DNA of 64,000 nucleotides from Prunella strophiata (taxonomy: Eukaryota > Chordata > Aves > Passeriformes > Prunellidae): NCBI GenBank assembly GCA_036583965.1, contig JAZBQD010000001.1, positions 21,065,569-21,129,568 on the forward strand, read 5' to 3'. Position 1 is the first letter of the stretch, and each line of letters opens with the position of its first letter. Below are positions 35,346-47,611 of the stretch, in pieces. The position numbers and the translations under genes were made by a program. The notes under the pieces were generated by a model. It worked only from the letters and a program-made list of their open reading frames with translations, was not told the origin of the DNA and searched no databases.

Positions 35346-35980
35346 CAGGGACAGCTGCTGGCATGGCTGTGCCACCAGGGACACTCACTGGCACGGCTGT
35401 GCCACCAGGGACAGCTGCTGGCATGGCTGTGCCACCAGGGACAGCCGCTGGTGTGGCTGTGCCACCAGGGACAGCTGCTGGCGTGGCTGTGCCACCAGCG
35501 ACAGCCGCTGGTGTGGCTGTGTCACCAGGGACAGCTGCTGGCATGGCTGTGCCACCAGGGACAGCCGCTGGCATGGCTGTGCCACCAGCGACAGCCGCTG
35601 GTGTGGCTGTGTCACCAGGGACAGCTGCTGGCATGGCTGTGCCACCAGGGACAGCCGCTGGCATGGCTGTGTCACCAGGGACAGCCGCTGGTATGGCTGT
35701 GTCACCAGGGACAGCCGCTGGTATGGCTGTGTCACCAGGGAGAGATGCTGGCGTGGCTGCGCCACCAGGGACAGCTGCTGGTGTGGCTGTGCCACCAGGG
35801 ACAGCCGCTGGTATGGCTGTATCACCAGGGAGAGATGCTGGCATGGCTGTGTCACCAGGGACAGCTGCTGGTGTGGCTGTGTCACCAGGGACAGCCGCTG
35901 GCATGGCTGTGCCACCAGGGACAGCCGCTGGCATGGCTGTATCACCAGGGACAGTCGCTGGCATGGTTGTGCCACCAGGG
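35346..35980. repeat. 30-bp minisatellite, about 21 copies
   Basis: The 30-bp unit begins GCCACCAGGGACAGCTGCTG and ends GCATGGCTGT. Copies differ at a few fixed positions: GCC/GTC/ATC at the start, AGCTGC/AGCCGC in the middle, and GCATGG/GCGTGG/GTGTGG/GTATGG near the end. Two or three copies carry GAGAGATGCTGG. As 30 is a multiple of three, several frames on both strands are open throughout and give 10-residue repeat peptides. I regard these as non-coding. Confidence 0.95.
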
Positions 35981-36370
35981 CCACACAGCCAGACCTGGCT
36001 GGGGCTCAGCCCTGGAGCAGAGCCAGCCCTGTGCTGCTGGCGGGCGCTCCAGCTCCAGCACTGTCACCTGGGCAGCGCCAGTCACAGAGTCCCACCACAG
36101 CCTGCATTGCAAGGGAAGTCCTGTTACAGCCCCCTGCCACAGGCAGGCCAGTGCAGGTTGCCCAGAGCAAGGACTGAGGTGAGAACAACTGGGTCTCCAA
36201 GGACATCAGCCTTGGAAGGCACCTTCGTTCTGGATATGGAAAAGGGTGTACTGAAACAGGACTTTGTGCAGGCAGTGTGCTGAGGGGTTCTACTCGGCCT
36301 CATGGTTGAGTAGAATAAAAATCAATGTGGAATCCTGAACCACACACTGCTACAAACCACATACAAATAT
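35981..36370 (+). other. Unique sequence between the 30-bp and pentamer repeats
   Basis: The first 170 bp are moderately GC-rich and the rest is AT-rich. No exon, RNA gene or transposon was recognised. Confidence 0.5.
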
Positions 36371-36465
36371 AGTAGAGTAGAGAGTAGAGTAGAGAGTAGA
36401 GTAGAGTAGAGTAGAGTAGAGTAGAGTAGAGTAGAGTAGAGTAGAGTAGAGTAGAGTAGAGTAGA
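36371..36465. repeat. TAGAG pentanucleotide microsatellite
   Basis: About nineteen copies of GTAGA/TAGAG cover roughly 95 bp, with two early interruptions where a copy reads GTAGAGA. The copies are uniform after about 36395. On the minus strand it reads CTCTA/CTACT. Confidence 0.96.
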
Positions 36466-39400
36466 AAAAAATTGTAACCTTGTGGTTATTTTTTCCCATG
36501 TGGCATGGAGGCTTTGTGCTGGGTTCTGGCTTTGCCTCATGACGGTCAGTGGTGTCACCAGCAGCATTCCTGGACAGCAAGCTTGCTGCTGTAGGTACTG
36601 GATTTGCAGCTGTGTTACACTTCTGGCTGTGTGGCTGCCCAGGAAGACTGTTGCAGAAGTACCAGGTCAGTGTAGCTAAGCCAAAGGCACCAGAGGGGTA
36701 CAGCTGAAATTATTAATAATCCCAGCTTCTCCAGCAGATTGCCATAGCATTGTGTTTTCCTTCTTCATCTGTGCAAGAACAAGAAACAATGATTTCAGTG
36801 TCCTCAAGGTTGATGCTCTTGCAAGAGGTTCTTCTGTGCCTCAGATCTGTGACCCTCTTTTGAGGATGCCTTGTTCTCCTGCAGTTCATCTTTGTTATGT
36901 TAATTTAAAAATTTAACAGGTTTATTAATCCTGCAGAATTTATTATAGTCAAACATGAGATATTATTAAGTTGCTATTGTACAGAGCATTTACCTTTGCT
37001 GTTGGAATGACTTGTCCTCTGCATTGGCAGACATAGAAACATTCATTTTGTTTCCTAATTAGGAGAGCTGCAATCAGGAACCATGACAGGGTTCAGCTCC
37101 TCGGTGTACAGCATGCCAGGTTCCATAGTGCAGGCTTTATAAAATTCTCTTTAATTCAAGAACAGAATATCATTAACTTTGTAAGTGGATGAATACAATG
37201 GACAAGCAATTTAATTAACTTCTAACATTGGATGTTGGACAGGAGACAAAATGAAATTATGCACATATTTCTTATGCAGGCAGTCAACCTTGAAAGGGAC
37301 TTGATTGTGATGGGTCAGACAAGGGGACAGCTTTGTCCAATTATTTGATGTTTAGTCCTAGAATATGAAATTTGAAATTTGGTACTTTGTAAATCAATCA
37401 TCTCTTATTTTGAAGCAGCTACAAAGGTTCTCTGAGATACAAAACAACCACCAGTGACTGTGACACACTAAATACAACCTTTTACCACACGGTACTTTCC
37501 TATTTGTAGATGACCTGTATAATGCTAAATGAAATGGGCATTAATGCCTCCTCATCAAATTGAATTTGTCATCTTGAGTGTATTATGTAAAAACATATCA
37601 ATGAAATACTGTATTGATTTAAAGTTTTCAAAATTAAAACTATTTAGCATCAACTCAATGTAGCAGGAGTCACACAGCTTACCAGTTTCCCCAAGATAAT
37701 GTGCCCTTTTTTTTTACTAGAAGAAAACTGTGGTGAAGCATTGAACATCTGTCAGTCTTTCCATCTGCTCAGAATCCATGCAGGTTGGGTCCCAGTTGCA
37801 GTGGCACTCCTGAGGGCACACCCTGTCCCGTGTGACAGTGGGGACAGCCTGACAGCTGGCAGTGGCAGCACTGTCCCCTGCACAGCAGGATGGGCTTTTA
37901 CTGATGCTGCTCTTCCTGCTGGCTGGCCCTGGCTGCAGAAATAAATGTGAAACAGCAGGTACAATACAGATGAAAAATAATTCTGCACTTGCATATTACC
38001 TTCTGCAACCTGAGATTCAGGCTCTGTTTCTTGAAATTCAAGAAGTATTGCCACTATCCACATGATAAATCTGGATCTTTGGATAATTTTTTGAGCTTGT
38101 CAAGAATTTTTAACTGCCTGGAGAATAGTTTTGGTTCTCCATAAGATTCAACACTGAAATAACCATAAGCATTTACCTGGATATGTTTTGAGATGTCCTT
38201 ACGCTTATCCTCTGCTGTGCTCACAGTCAGAAATTAGACTTTCTTTCTGTCCCTTCCCATCCTGAGGAGCTGGTGAATATTCTAGACATGGCAGGGGGTT
38301 TGGCACTGGCTCTGAAGCCCTCGGGGCATCCTCAGCAGAGATTTTGGCTCTCTGAGTACACTCAGCCCTTGGCCGGGGCCGCATGCAGAGCACGGCCCTG
38401 GGCTGCAGCTCTGATCCCGTATTCCTGCAGCCTCCCTTCTGCACTGGGGCACAGCCAAGCTGGGAGCCTCTTATCCTGATTGGGGCCTCCAGAGTGCTTG
38501 AGTAATAGAAATATTAAATAACAACGTGATTAATGACTTTGTGAAGGCTCTACTTTGCCTTCAGGAATATTGATAAGTGGTGCTTTTTATAAGTGCTCAG
38601 CACACATACACTTCCTTTAGCTTGGGTTGGTTCCTTGGTCTGGCACTAATCTCGGTTTTCAGAAAAGAACCTCTGCCTGATATTTTTTTAATTTAATTGA
38701 TTTGTAATTAAAATATGAAATCTTTTTGTGAAATATGTCAGTATCAAAAGTGGCATTAAATATTCTTTGTCTGTGCATTAGGTTGCATATAGGTTATTCA
38801 TTTACTCACTGGACATGTTTATATAAAGCTCAAAGGTTTTGTTTGTTAATTTTTCTCTTCTTGAATTAACTGGTCCAAATAATGATTTTAAATTAAATAC
38901 GACTTTTCATTTGCTGTAACAAAATTATCAAGAGAAGGTAGTAGAGGTGGATTATGTTAGCTGAAGATCCCTCATTTTTCTGTTAGTCTTCAGAATAGGA
39001 AAATTAAAACTCCTGGGGCTAGGTTTTTGTTCCAGAAAATGTGCCATGCTGGTTGCTGTTAGCAGAGAGCTCTCTGAGTTATCTGTAATGACCAGGACTG
39101 CAAGCAAGTTCTTTTTTATGTTGATCTCTTGATTAAGCATTTAAATGACTTGGGATTTAGGTATCTTAGAATTTTTATAATAGTTACTCCAGACTGTGGT
39201 GTAGACAAATCTCAACCTTGAATTAAACCTAAATGGATAAACCCATCTGAATATACCGAAATCTTGTGAAAGAGACTAGAAAGAAACAGTACAAGATATA
39301 AAGCTGTGTATGAACACTTACAGATAAGTTCTTTCCTCAATTACATTTAATTCAACTATTAGAAAAGCAAAACTGAAAAAAAAAAATTTTTTTTAATTAT

Positions 39401-41177
39401 TTTTATTTTTTTAGTGGTAAATTTGTAGTCATTATCCCTCTTGTTAGTTCCACTGTTAATGGCCTCACACTTGAAAGGGCTGCTCTGAAGAAAAGAAGGA
39501 AGAGTGAGGAAGCAGTGCTAGATGTTCAGGTACATCTGCTGATGCTCAACGACTGCATAGCAAAGATTGTGGCATTTAAATGAGTCAAGGATGTCTGGAA
39601 ACCACAGTGAATGTTCTGACAGCTCGCTGAAGCTGGGAACACGGGCAGTGAGAGGTGGTTCAGCTGGCACAGAGCAGTCCAAGGTGGAACTTCCAGCCTC
39701 GTGCAGATGTGCAGCTGGAAGAGTCAGTCTGAAAAATGGGCAGATCTATTAAATAAATGGATAACAAATAAATTAGATTTTTTTAAGGCAGAAGAACCTC
39801 TATAGACAAAACCAGTATGGGGAAATTATTTTAGACAGGCAGAAGGATATTTGGAGGTATGGATCTAGTACAATTATAGTCAAGAAATTCCCAGGATTTA
39901 GGGACTCTATAACTGGACACCCTTTTTTATCCCTACCAACTGCATGTGCTCCTTCCAGAAGTATCTAATACTGCAGCAAAATTGTCTTAACTGGGAAGTG
40001 GGCACTGGAGACACTGCTAAAATACAGCTGCAGGTGACTTCTTCACAACAGTGGGTATTACAAATAGAGTATATGTATTATTTATTTATGTACGTTGTAT
40101 GTTTAGATTATGATGCATAATATTGGCTTAGGCTTTATGGAGTAAGAGAATCTGCAGTGCCAGTCCTGCCACTGGTTTTAGTCCTTCTGAGTGGACAGTT
40201 CCATTTGGTTTAATGGAAATATCACATGTAACTGAACAGGTGTTTTGAATACAGACCAAGGTCTGTTTCGAGAGAGTTTTTGAAGTTTGTCAGTGAGTAT
40301 TTGGAGCCCACTCACTCTGACACTTTATTAAAGGTGTAATTATTCAAATGCTGTTGAAATGCAGCTGATAGCTGTGTTTGCAGTGCAGAGCTGCAGGAGC
40401 AGGGTGTGACTGTTTGGAATGGTCGGATCGGGCTCCGTCTGTCTGCGCGTCAGGTGGAGCAGGGCTGTTCAGGCAGTCTCAATGGCACTTTAATTGTATG
40501 TGCTTTAGCTGATAACTCTAATTCAGGAAATGATAAATTGCTGGACACCTAATTTGTTTGCAAATAGGAAGTGATAGAGTATTTTATAATGACTTGATCA
40601 GTGTACCCAGCCTGGTTTTTTAACCTTGAATGGGTATTAGACGGTTGGTGTTAATTTGGCTGTAGTGGATTGAGTGTGCACAGAGCCACAGGCAAAAACT
40701 GCACCATCCCTCGTGTGTCCTTCATCATTCACTGTTCAGGTGTGCTGAACACTGATCCAGCCTGTACTGCAGCCTGCCCTTCCTTTGTTTTTGGGAAAGT
40801 GGCAGTTGTATCAAAACTAACATGTTATGGCAAACTAAGGGCAGGTGTTTTTATAAAATGTTTCCAAACTGACACTAAAATCCAAGACAGCCGTGGCTTG
40901 TTTCCGAGCAGAATTTCGGAGCTGTTTTGCTGTGGCTGTACCCGTGTCAGGGTACCTGCAGACCAGGTGCCCCATCAGCTGAGGCCATGCTCAGGTACCC
41001 CCCAGTCCCTGGGAAGCAGGGTCTGGCCTGGGGCAGGGGAGCACCCACAGCCCAGCAGCCCTGGCAGGGGTGGTGGCAAGCAGCCCCTGGGCATGGGCAG
41101 CCATCGTGCTGATCCAGGCCACTGTTGCCCTGATTTTTTAAGTTTCTCTAAAGCCTTCTGATGTTTACATTCTTGTG
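36466..41177 (+). other. INPP5A upstream intron between the pentamer repeat and the LTR
   Basis: AT-rich unique sequence with no supported exon. An A/T-only stretch near 39377-39412 and a GC-richer patch near 40930-41100 are the only compositional features noted. Confidence 0.5.
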
Positions 41178-41299
41178 CAGAACTGTCGCGGGTCTCTCAG
41201 GAGCTCGAGATGACCCCTGATCAGTCAGAAAGTCTCTGTGTTCTGGCCCTGAGAACCGAAGAAGGAGTCAGGAGTCTTCTTGTGCAGTTTTCAAGGTTA

Positions 41300-41305
41300 T
41301 TTATT
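41300..41305 (-). terminator. Poly(A) signal of the solo LTR
   Basis: AATAAA on the minus strand, about 116 bp from the LTR 3' end and downstream of the TATA box. This is the expected position for the R region. Confidence 0.5.
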
Positions 41306-41398
41306 GTTTCTTATCTAACAAATTTTTCCCCTGGCCAGCCGAGGTCCGTTCAGCAGGCCAGTCCACCGTGCACTGCCCACCTCTGGGGCGGTGTTGTC

Positions 41399-41406
41399 TT
41401 TTTATA
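41399..41406 (-). promoter_or_regulatory. TATA box of the solo LTR
   Basis: TATAAAAA on the minus strand, about 405 bp from the LTR 5' end and about 95 bp before its AATAAA. The spacing fits a U3-R boundary. Activity is unknown. Confidence 0.55.
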
Positions 41407-41816
41407 CTAAAAACTACCTGTACATTATTTACAGTTACTTTCCAATACCTATTACCCATGTTACAGAGTCTAACTCTACTCTAAACCAATCCAAAAGTGC
41501 CACCATCACCCAGAAGATGGAGGACATGAAGAAGGAGAAAGAAGGACAGAACATGCCCAAATTCTTCCATGTTGACCCCCGAACCCTTATTCTAAAAAAC
41601 CCTAAAATTCTATATTTTCGCCCTGTGAGAAACTTATTATTATTCTACTTAATTTGTGTGGCTTGCAATTCTTCATATAAAGTTGGTTATCTTTTCCATA
41701 GCTCCAGATCAAAGGCACAGGGGTCTTGGGCTCTGTGCCAAGGTCTCTGAGCCCCCTGCCAGGGGCTGGAGCCATCCAGGGCAGCCAGAGGAATGTCCTG
41801 ACTTCCGACACAGAAC

Positions 41817-43728
41817 TTTCTCACACACTTTCTATAAATAACTTAATTGTTTTGCAGTCCTCTATGGGGGATGAGCGACTTGATGGCTGTTGGGTTGTCC
41901 AGTGGCATTGAGGAGGTGGCACTGTCACCCTCCAATGACACTGGCATTTCAGGAATCTATAAATGGAGTCAGAATTCAATGAACTTCCTCTTTTTGCTCT
42001 CTCACACCTTGCAAAGAGCTGCTGTCCGCATTGTGTTGTTTGTGTCCCACAGCGACAGGCCCCCACTTTCTCCCATTCCAGGTTTTTCTGTTTGAAGTCT
42101 CTGTAACGTCACTGTGACATGAATGAGCCCAGACTGGGAGTCTCTGTGGCAGCTCCAGTGTGACACTGCTGTCAGCCTGTCCGGGGTGGCAGCCACCACC
42201 AGTGCTGGGCTGGCCCTGAGTGAGGGGTGGCCACTCACAGACTCCATCTCGCTAATGGGAAACTAATGCCTGTTCTTGATGTTCGGGTTTATAAACATGT
42301 GAAATACTTTTTTAATTGTTGGTAGCAAAGCAGGCGCACAATCAATAGAGTCAGGCGTGCCAAACTCACTGTTGACATTCAGCAGAGCCAAAAAGGCTGG
42401 TAGGAGATAAGGGCTTCCTGTCAGCAGTGCTCCTGCTAATTCATATTCAGACATTGTCATGTTCCATGATAAATGAATTCCTTGAACTATATTGATATAG
42501 GAGGTTAAACATTGAAAAAGTTGGGCTGAACTTTGACTTTAAATATTCATTAAAGCTAATTATGGATTTTATGACTACATGAATTACAGTTTCTGTGTCA
42601 TCATTGGCAATTTATTTTAAATATATTTAAAGCAATCTTTATATATTAACTGTCACATTTAGTGAGGTAATGCAGTAAATGTTTACTCTGTACAGTAATT
42701 AAACTTTTATTCATCTATTTCCTTTTTGCATTAAATATCCGCAGTTGAAATGGTGGACTTAAAAAGAAATTATGCCAATAAACTGTTTAAAAAAACCCTA
42801 TAGCTATTAAAATCCTCAAATTTTTGTGGCAAAATTCCTGTATAATTAGAGGAATAGTGCTTTTAATAATGCTGGATGGATTATCCATCAGAACCAATTG
42901 TTTCTCTTGCCATCAGCACTAGTTTTCCCAGATGAGTCTTTCTGTATGGTTTAATGAAAGAAATCTCTAAAACCATAATGAGTATCATTCTGGAACCTAA
43001 TTAAATGCAGTGAATGTTCAACTTCAACATGCTAACAGGGAGAAGATGCCTGGTTTTTTCTCCATGATATTTTTCTGGGGAGATGTGAAGCTCTTCTAAT
43101 GACCGTGCTCAGCTTAGGTTCAGTGTGCTCCCTGTGTCTCCAGCTGCAGTGCAGGTGTGCACGCAGGCGTGGGAGGCATGGTCAGGTACTTCTGTCACTC
43201 CGGAAAAAGCATTTTGTTAACAGCAGCATTGCCTGAGATAAAATGCCTGGCCTTTCCCTGAGTCCTGAGCGTTTCATAAGGGCCATTCGCACAAAAGCCA
43301 GGATGTGTTTGCCTGTGTACTCTGCAGTTAGTGATCGTGATAGCGAAAGAGGTCCTGGGAATTTACAAAGGAAATTTTCCCTGCTGTGCCTACAGGATCT
43401 TGGGTGCTGGTCTGACTGATTTTAGGGGTGTTAAAGCCAAGCTGTTGGCTATAGTGAACAGGGGGACAGCAGAAGAATCAGCTTTACTGTCTTGTGTGTT
43501 TCTTAAGAACTTGGCCAAGCTACGAATGAGTGTTGTTCATGACTGTGCCACCTGACTTTCCATTTTGGCACTGAGTTACTTGCAGTGACTGTGTGGTATT
43601 TCCTCGTGGCCACGGGTGTTGCCCTGAAGTGTCCATGTACTTCTGGGCGTAACTGGGCACCTCAGATTCTGATGAAGTCCCTTCTGTCTTGTCAGCTCCT
43701 GACTTTATTACTAAGGTATAAATCATGG
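41817..43728 (+). other. INPP5A upstream intron between the LTR and CR1
   Basis: Unique sequence with no recognised exon. The part at 42240-42720 has a texture like conserved noncoding DNA and is listed separately. Confidence 0.5.
42240..42720. promoter_or_regulatory. Candidate conserved noncoding block
   Basis: AT-rich unique sequence with words such as GGGTTTATAAACATGTGAAA, GCTAATTCATATTCAG and AAAGCTAATTATGG. It has interspersed CpGs (CAGGCGCACAATC, TCAGGCGTGCC) and no simple repeats. Such composition is often seen in deeply conserved vertebrate intronic elements. This is inference only. Confidence 0.22.
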
Positions 43729-43945
43729 ATTCATAGAATCATGGTTTGGGTTGGAAGGGAGCTCAAATCCCACCCAGTGCCACCCCTGCCATGGCTGGGA
43801 CACCTTCCCCTGTCCCAGGCTGCTCCAAGCTCCAGTGTCCAGCCTGGCCTTGGGCACTGCCAGGGATCCAGGGGCAGCCACAGCTTCTTTGGGAACCTGT
43901 GCCAGGACTTGCCCACCCTCCCAGGGAACAATTCCTTCCCAGTTC
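43729..43945 (-). mobile_element. CR1 LINE 3' fragment
   Basis: The 3' end of an avian CR1 in minus orientation. The + strand begins at its tail (TTCATAGAATCATGG), continues GGTTTGGGTTGGAAGGGAGC and the CCATGGCTGGGACACCTTCC block, and fades after CCACCCTCCCAGGGAAC. These match the conserved CR1 3' region and terminal ATTCTATGA-type tail. The copy is 5'-truncated, as is usual, and has no reverse transcriptase frame. Confidence 0.93.
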
Positions 43946-46900
43946 ACCTGGCTGATCAGTCCTGGGAACAACATGTGCTGTCCCTGTATCCCTGAGGCCA
44001 ACAGGTTGGGCTGGTCTAGAAGTTTCTGGTGGTAGAGTACCATGACCCTGATACAGTTACAGACCAAGGGTCTGCCAGGTTGGCCTGATGAGTTGGGGAC
44101 TTTCTGATCTGAGCCTAACTGTGAGCCATCTGTTCATTGCTCTGCCCTAAGGCTGCTGAAATAGAATTCACGACTGGTTTGTGTTTGCAGACTGCTTGGA
44201 CAATCAAGCAGAGAAGCCTGTGGCTGCTGCCTTTGAGCAGAGCATGTGCCATCCCCTGGACAAGCCTTGGGGCAGCATGCCCCGTTCAGGGGCAGGTGCT
44301 GGGCTGTGTCTGAGCCCTGCCCTCAGAGCTGGGGTGCTCCAGGTGCTGGGATGGCAGCCACGGGCTGCTCTGCTCAGGGCTGACACAGCCCTGCAGGGGC
44401 ACAGCTGCAGCTTCGGCCCTGGCACGTGGGGATGAAGTCCTCCGTGCCCTCGGTGTCGTGGTCCAGGTTTGTGCTCTGCAGAGGCTGTCGTGGAGAAGAG
44501 GGCTGCAGTGGTCCTGGGAGTGCTGTGCTGCAGCCACTGATGGCCCTGTAACTGAGGGAGGGAGGGACAGTGCACAGCATGGCTGCTGAGCTTCCATTTC
44601 AGCACAACCACCTATTTACAGGTGGTGTGGAATTTGTGCTAACAGCAGAAGTCATCCATCTCAGCAGCCTTGCAAATGGAACAAATAATAGCTTTCTTTC
44701 CTTATGTTTGAGATGTTTAAAAGTTAAGATGTTTGGGTGGTTTATAATCTGTAATGTGTTCCTCTGTTGTATCACTAAGATATTGTATGTGCTACTGCTG
44801 CTATATGCACCAGTTCTGCTTTTTCCAAAGGATACTGAAATTGTAAATAAGAAAATAAAGCAAAGCTCTTCAACTTTAAATTAATCTCATTTAACTTTAT
44901 TGTTAAACTGACATTTTATGAGAAATAAATTGAATTAACATAATCACCTCAACAAAGGGGCCTAGGCAGTAGGCCCTGGAAGGTTTTTTAATATATTTCA
45001 TTGTGTTAGGGCACAGAATTATAAGTGCACTCCATCATTTTTGCAAGTTTACATTTATGTACCTAAGCCTGATTAAGTCTATAATAATGCGGAAGATGGT
45101 GATAGCTGTAATTTCCATTCCATTATAGTTTTGATTCTTTTTAGTGGGGTGTTTGGAATTGCACAGTCCAAGCCAGTCTGAATGTTAGTGGTATCAGCTC
45201 CTGAAAGGTGACAGAGTTACTTCATCGCTGTCACAGATTCATTGTGCACAAGTAGTTGATACTTAGTGCCACAAGTATAGACTATCAAACTGAACTTCTG
45301 CTGCATAATTCTTAAAACTTAGTTTTTAAAAATGAGATTAAAACTGTACAAAGTCAAGCAATGAACAAATTGTGACACTCAGAAATGAAGTTGTAATTTA
45401 AGTATGAATGGCAGTACTGTTTTTAATAGAGTTATGACACCCTACGTGAAACGGGGTTTAGAGCATCTGGTTTTTTCTTGGTTTACTTGTTGTTGTCCTA
45501 CATAGAGAAACTTCAGAGTTCACAATTCTGTCACCTAGATTTAAATGGTCACCTGATTTTACTATTATTCATACCTGAATTGGATTGGTCACTATTTCCA
45601 ATTTTTTTTTTTTTTTTTTTTTTACTTAGTCATAAATTTCCATCTCAGCTGAGGCATGGGGAATTCCAATGAAAATGAAGGGAAAAGTTTACCAAGAGGG
45701 TGGTCAGACACAGGAGCAGTAGCTCAGAAGGGAAGGCAGGAACTCTCCACCTCAGGAGAGTTCTGAGTCTCCTGGACAGTGCCCCGAGCAACCACACTGA
45801 CAGGGGTGGGACAGGGCTTGGACTGGAGACCTCAGAGGTCCGTTCACAGCATGATTCTGCTGTCCTGCATTGTGGGGAAAAAGGAAAAGCTCACTTAAAA
45901 CATCACTTAGATGTTAGAGATAGGCTGGATTGCCATGTGTTACTGACATAGCCTAGGATTTCCCATTCCAGGATCCCTTTCTCATTTGCTTTTAAATTTT
46001 TCAGACAGGATGCATTTGGGATGGTACTTTACAGATGCTTGCCAAGGCTCCTTTCTTTTTCTTCTGAAGTTCATGTAGGAAAAAAAGCTTTATCCTTATA
46101 CTGAGTTCTTAAAGAATATTATTTTATAGCAAATGTTACCTTTATATACGTCAGATTTCACCCTATGCATTGAAGAAAGAGGTGGGCCAGATGGGAATAT
46201 CAGGTGGCAGTGTTTTTGTCTTGCACCAGGATTTATTTTCTTCTGGCAATGTGTCCTTGTTGCAGCACACTTAACCTTGAGTCCTTCACAGGGATGTCTC
46301 CTGCAGTTCCTTGTTCACCTCCTCCATGTTTTAAAAAAGAAACCCAAGGGCCTGGCTCGCAGGGACGTGTACTCATCAATTAAACACTGTGGCACTGCTT
46401 TCTAGTTGGACGGACTAATATGTCAAGGAGATGGGCAGGACCTCATGTTTGTGCTTTTGACAAATCAGCAAATGTCTACTCTCTGGATGTGCAGCATCTC
46501 ATAAATAATGCAGCAGTCACCTGAACCAAGCACTGCTGTGCTGGGAGGGGCTTTGTTGTTGGAGAGGAAAAGATGCAATGAAACTAAATCATCCTTTCTG
46601 GTCAATGTGTTGCTTCTTTTATTCTTCTTAGTAAGAGTTTATCCAGTAACAGGCTGGGCTTTTTTCCGTTTCTTTTGGGTGCATCGGATGTATCTAAAGG
46701 CTCATCAAGCTGTCCTTTCAATTTTTTTCTTGTTTTGTTTTTTTAAATATTCCACCATAAAATCTAATTGCCCTTTTTTCTTTCTTACTTGATTTTCATT
46801 TTCTCTCTTCTAATATGTAATTTTCCTCTCATTAACTGGGGAAGAGCAGTAAATGGCATGTCTGTGGGGGAGACACAGCAAGCAGCAAGCTCGCGGTGCC

Positions 46901-47547
46901 TGTGTGTGTCACCGTGGCAAAGTGCCCATGACACCAGGGGAGGGACTGTGAGCCCCACGGGTGGGCAGCCCTGGAGAGGGGCCTGGTGCAGCAAGGCAAA
47001 GGGGGGCTGTCCCTGTTGAGGAACTATTTAAGTTTCAGGGTAGGGAAAAACCACGTCAGGCTGTGTTGGGAGGCTGTGGAGCCTCTTCTGCAGGAAGCTT
47101 TAGGTGTAAGTTAGAAAACATCAAAATTGCCCTTGTTTCCCGTACTACATGCTCTAAAAGCTTTGGTTTTGCTTTGAAAGTGAAGAAGAAATGGTCAGGT
47201 TTTTATAACAGAATTGAGGGTCTGTTCTTGGGGCTCAGAAAGGCATCTGTCTGTGTCTGTCACATCCATCCCTTTGGTGCTTCAGTGTACACCTGGCAGT
47301 GCCCTTATCACGGTCAGTCAGCTGCTAGAGGTCATCTTTATAATGACTGATGAAATCTCAGAGAAGCAACAAAAGAAATTTATAGATCTTAGAAAATGTA
47401 AACATCGGTTTATTTATTAGTATTTAATTTCTTGAGTTTGGGCTTTTTGTAATTGCAAACCTGATGCTCTTTTGGGTTTTGTTAGCCAAAGTACATATTT
47501 TTATAATTTCATTATAATTCCATGTTTTATTGGGTTTTTTTTTACAG
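43946..47547 (+). other. INPP5A intron, last part before the first visible exon
   Basis: No exon recognised. There is a GC-richer patch at 44220-44560 and a 22-base T run at 45602-45623. The final pyrimidine tract and acceptor before 47548 belong to INPP5A. Confidence 0.6.
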
Positions 47548-47611
47548 GCTCTAGGAAGTTTTTACTTTCTTCATGAATCTTTGAAAAACATCTACCAGTT
47601 TGATTTTAAAG
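47548..47611 (+). CDS. INPP5A: INPP5A internal exon (fifth by the mammalian layout)
   Basis: This 64-bp exon encodes ALGSFYFLHESLKNIYQFDF followed by K, and its last base is the G of a split codon. It follows a pyrimidine-rich acceptor ending in ttttacag and is followed by the donor gtaagc. The peptide matches, from memory, the region around residue 103-123 of INPP5A, the type I inositol polyphosphate 5-phosphatase. That enzyme removes the 5-phosphate from Ins(1,4,5)P3 and Ins(1,3,4,5)P4 at the plasma membrane and so ends calcium signalling. The exon starts at a codon boundary and ends in phase 1, which fits exactly the next exon beginning with CT (G+CT = Ala). The exon number is inferred from mammals. 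The identity is near certain because the next three exons continue the same protein in order. Confidence 0.95.

Larger units (their letters stand above)
41184..41810 (-). mobile_element. Solo LTR of an ERVK-type (class II) endogenous retrovirus
   Basis: The 627-bp element starts TGTCG and ends CGACA on the + strand, the TG...CA ends of an LTR with 5-bp terminal inverted repeats. It is flanked by a perfect 6-bp target-site duplication, CAGAAC, at 41178-41183 and 41811-41816. Six bases is the usual duplication length for class II/ERVK integrations. Orientation is minus: read that way, a TATAAAAA box lies at 41399-41406 and AATAAA at 41300-41305, the normal promoter-then-poly(A) order. No internal retroviral gene is present, so it is a recombined solo LTR. 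The edge sequence resembles songbird ERV LTRs as I remember them. Confidence 0.9.

Noticed and set aside
45602..45623. 22-base T run as a minus-strand retroposon tail
   Set aside because: There is no poly(A) signal, recognisable body or flanking duplication.
1..47547. Search for the preceding INPP5A exons (N-terminus through the segment ending in EHFT)
   Set aside because: No segment encoding the expected peptides with splice sites was found by eye; they probably lie upstream, although a missed short exon cannot be excluded.
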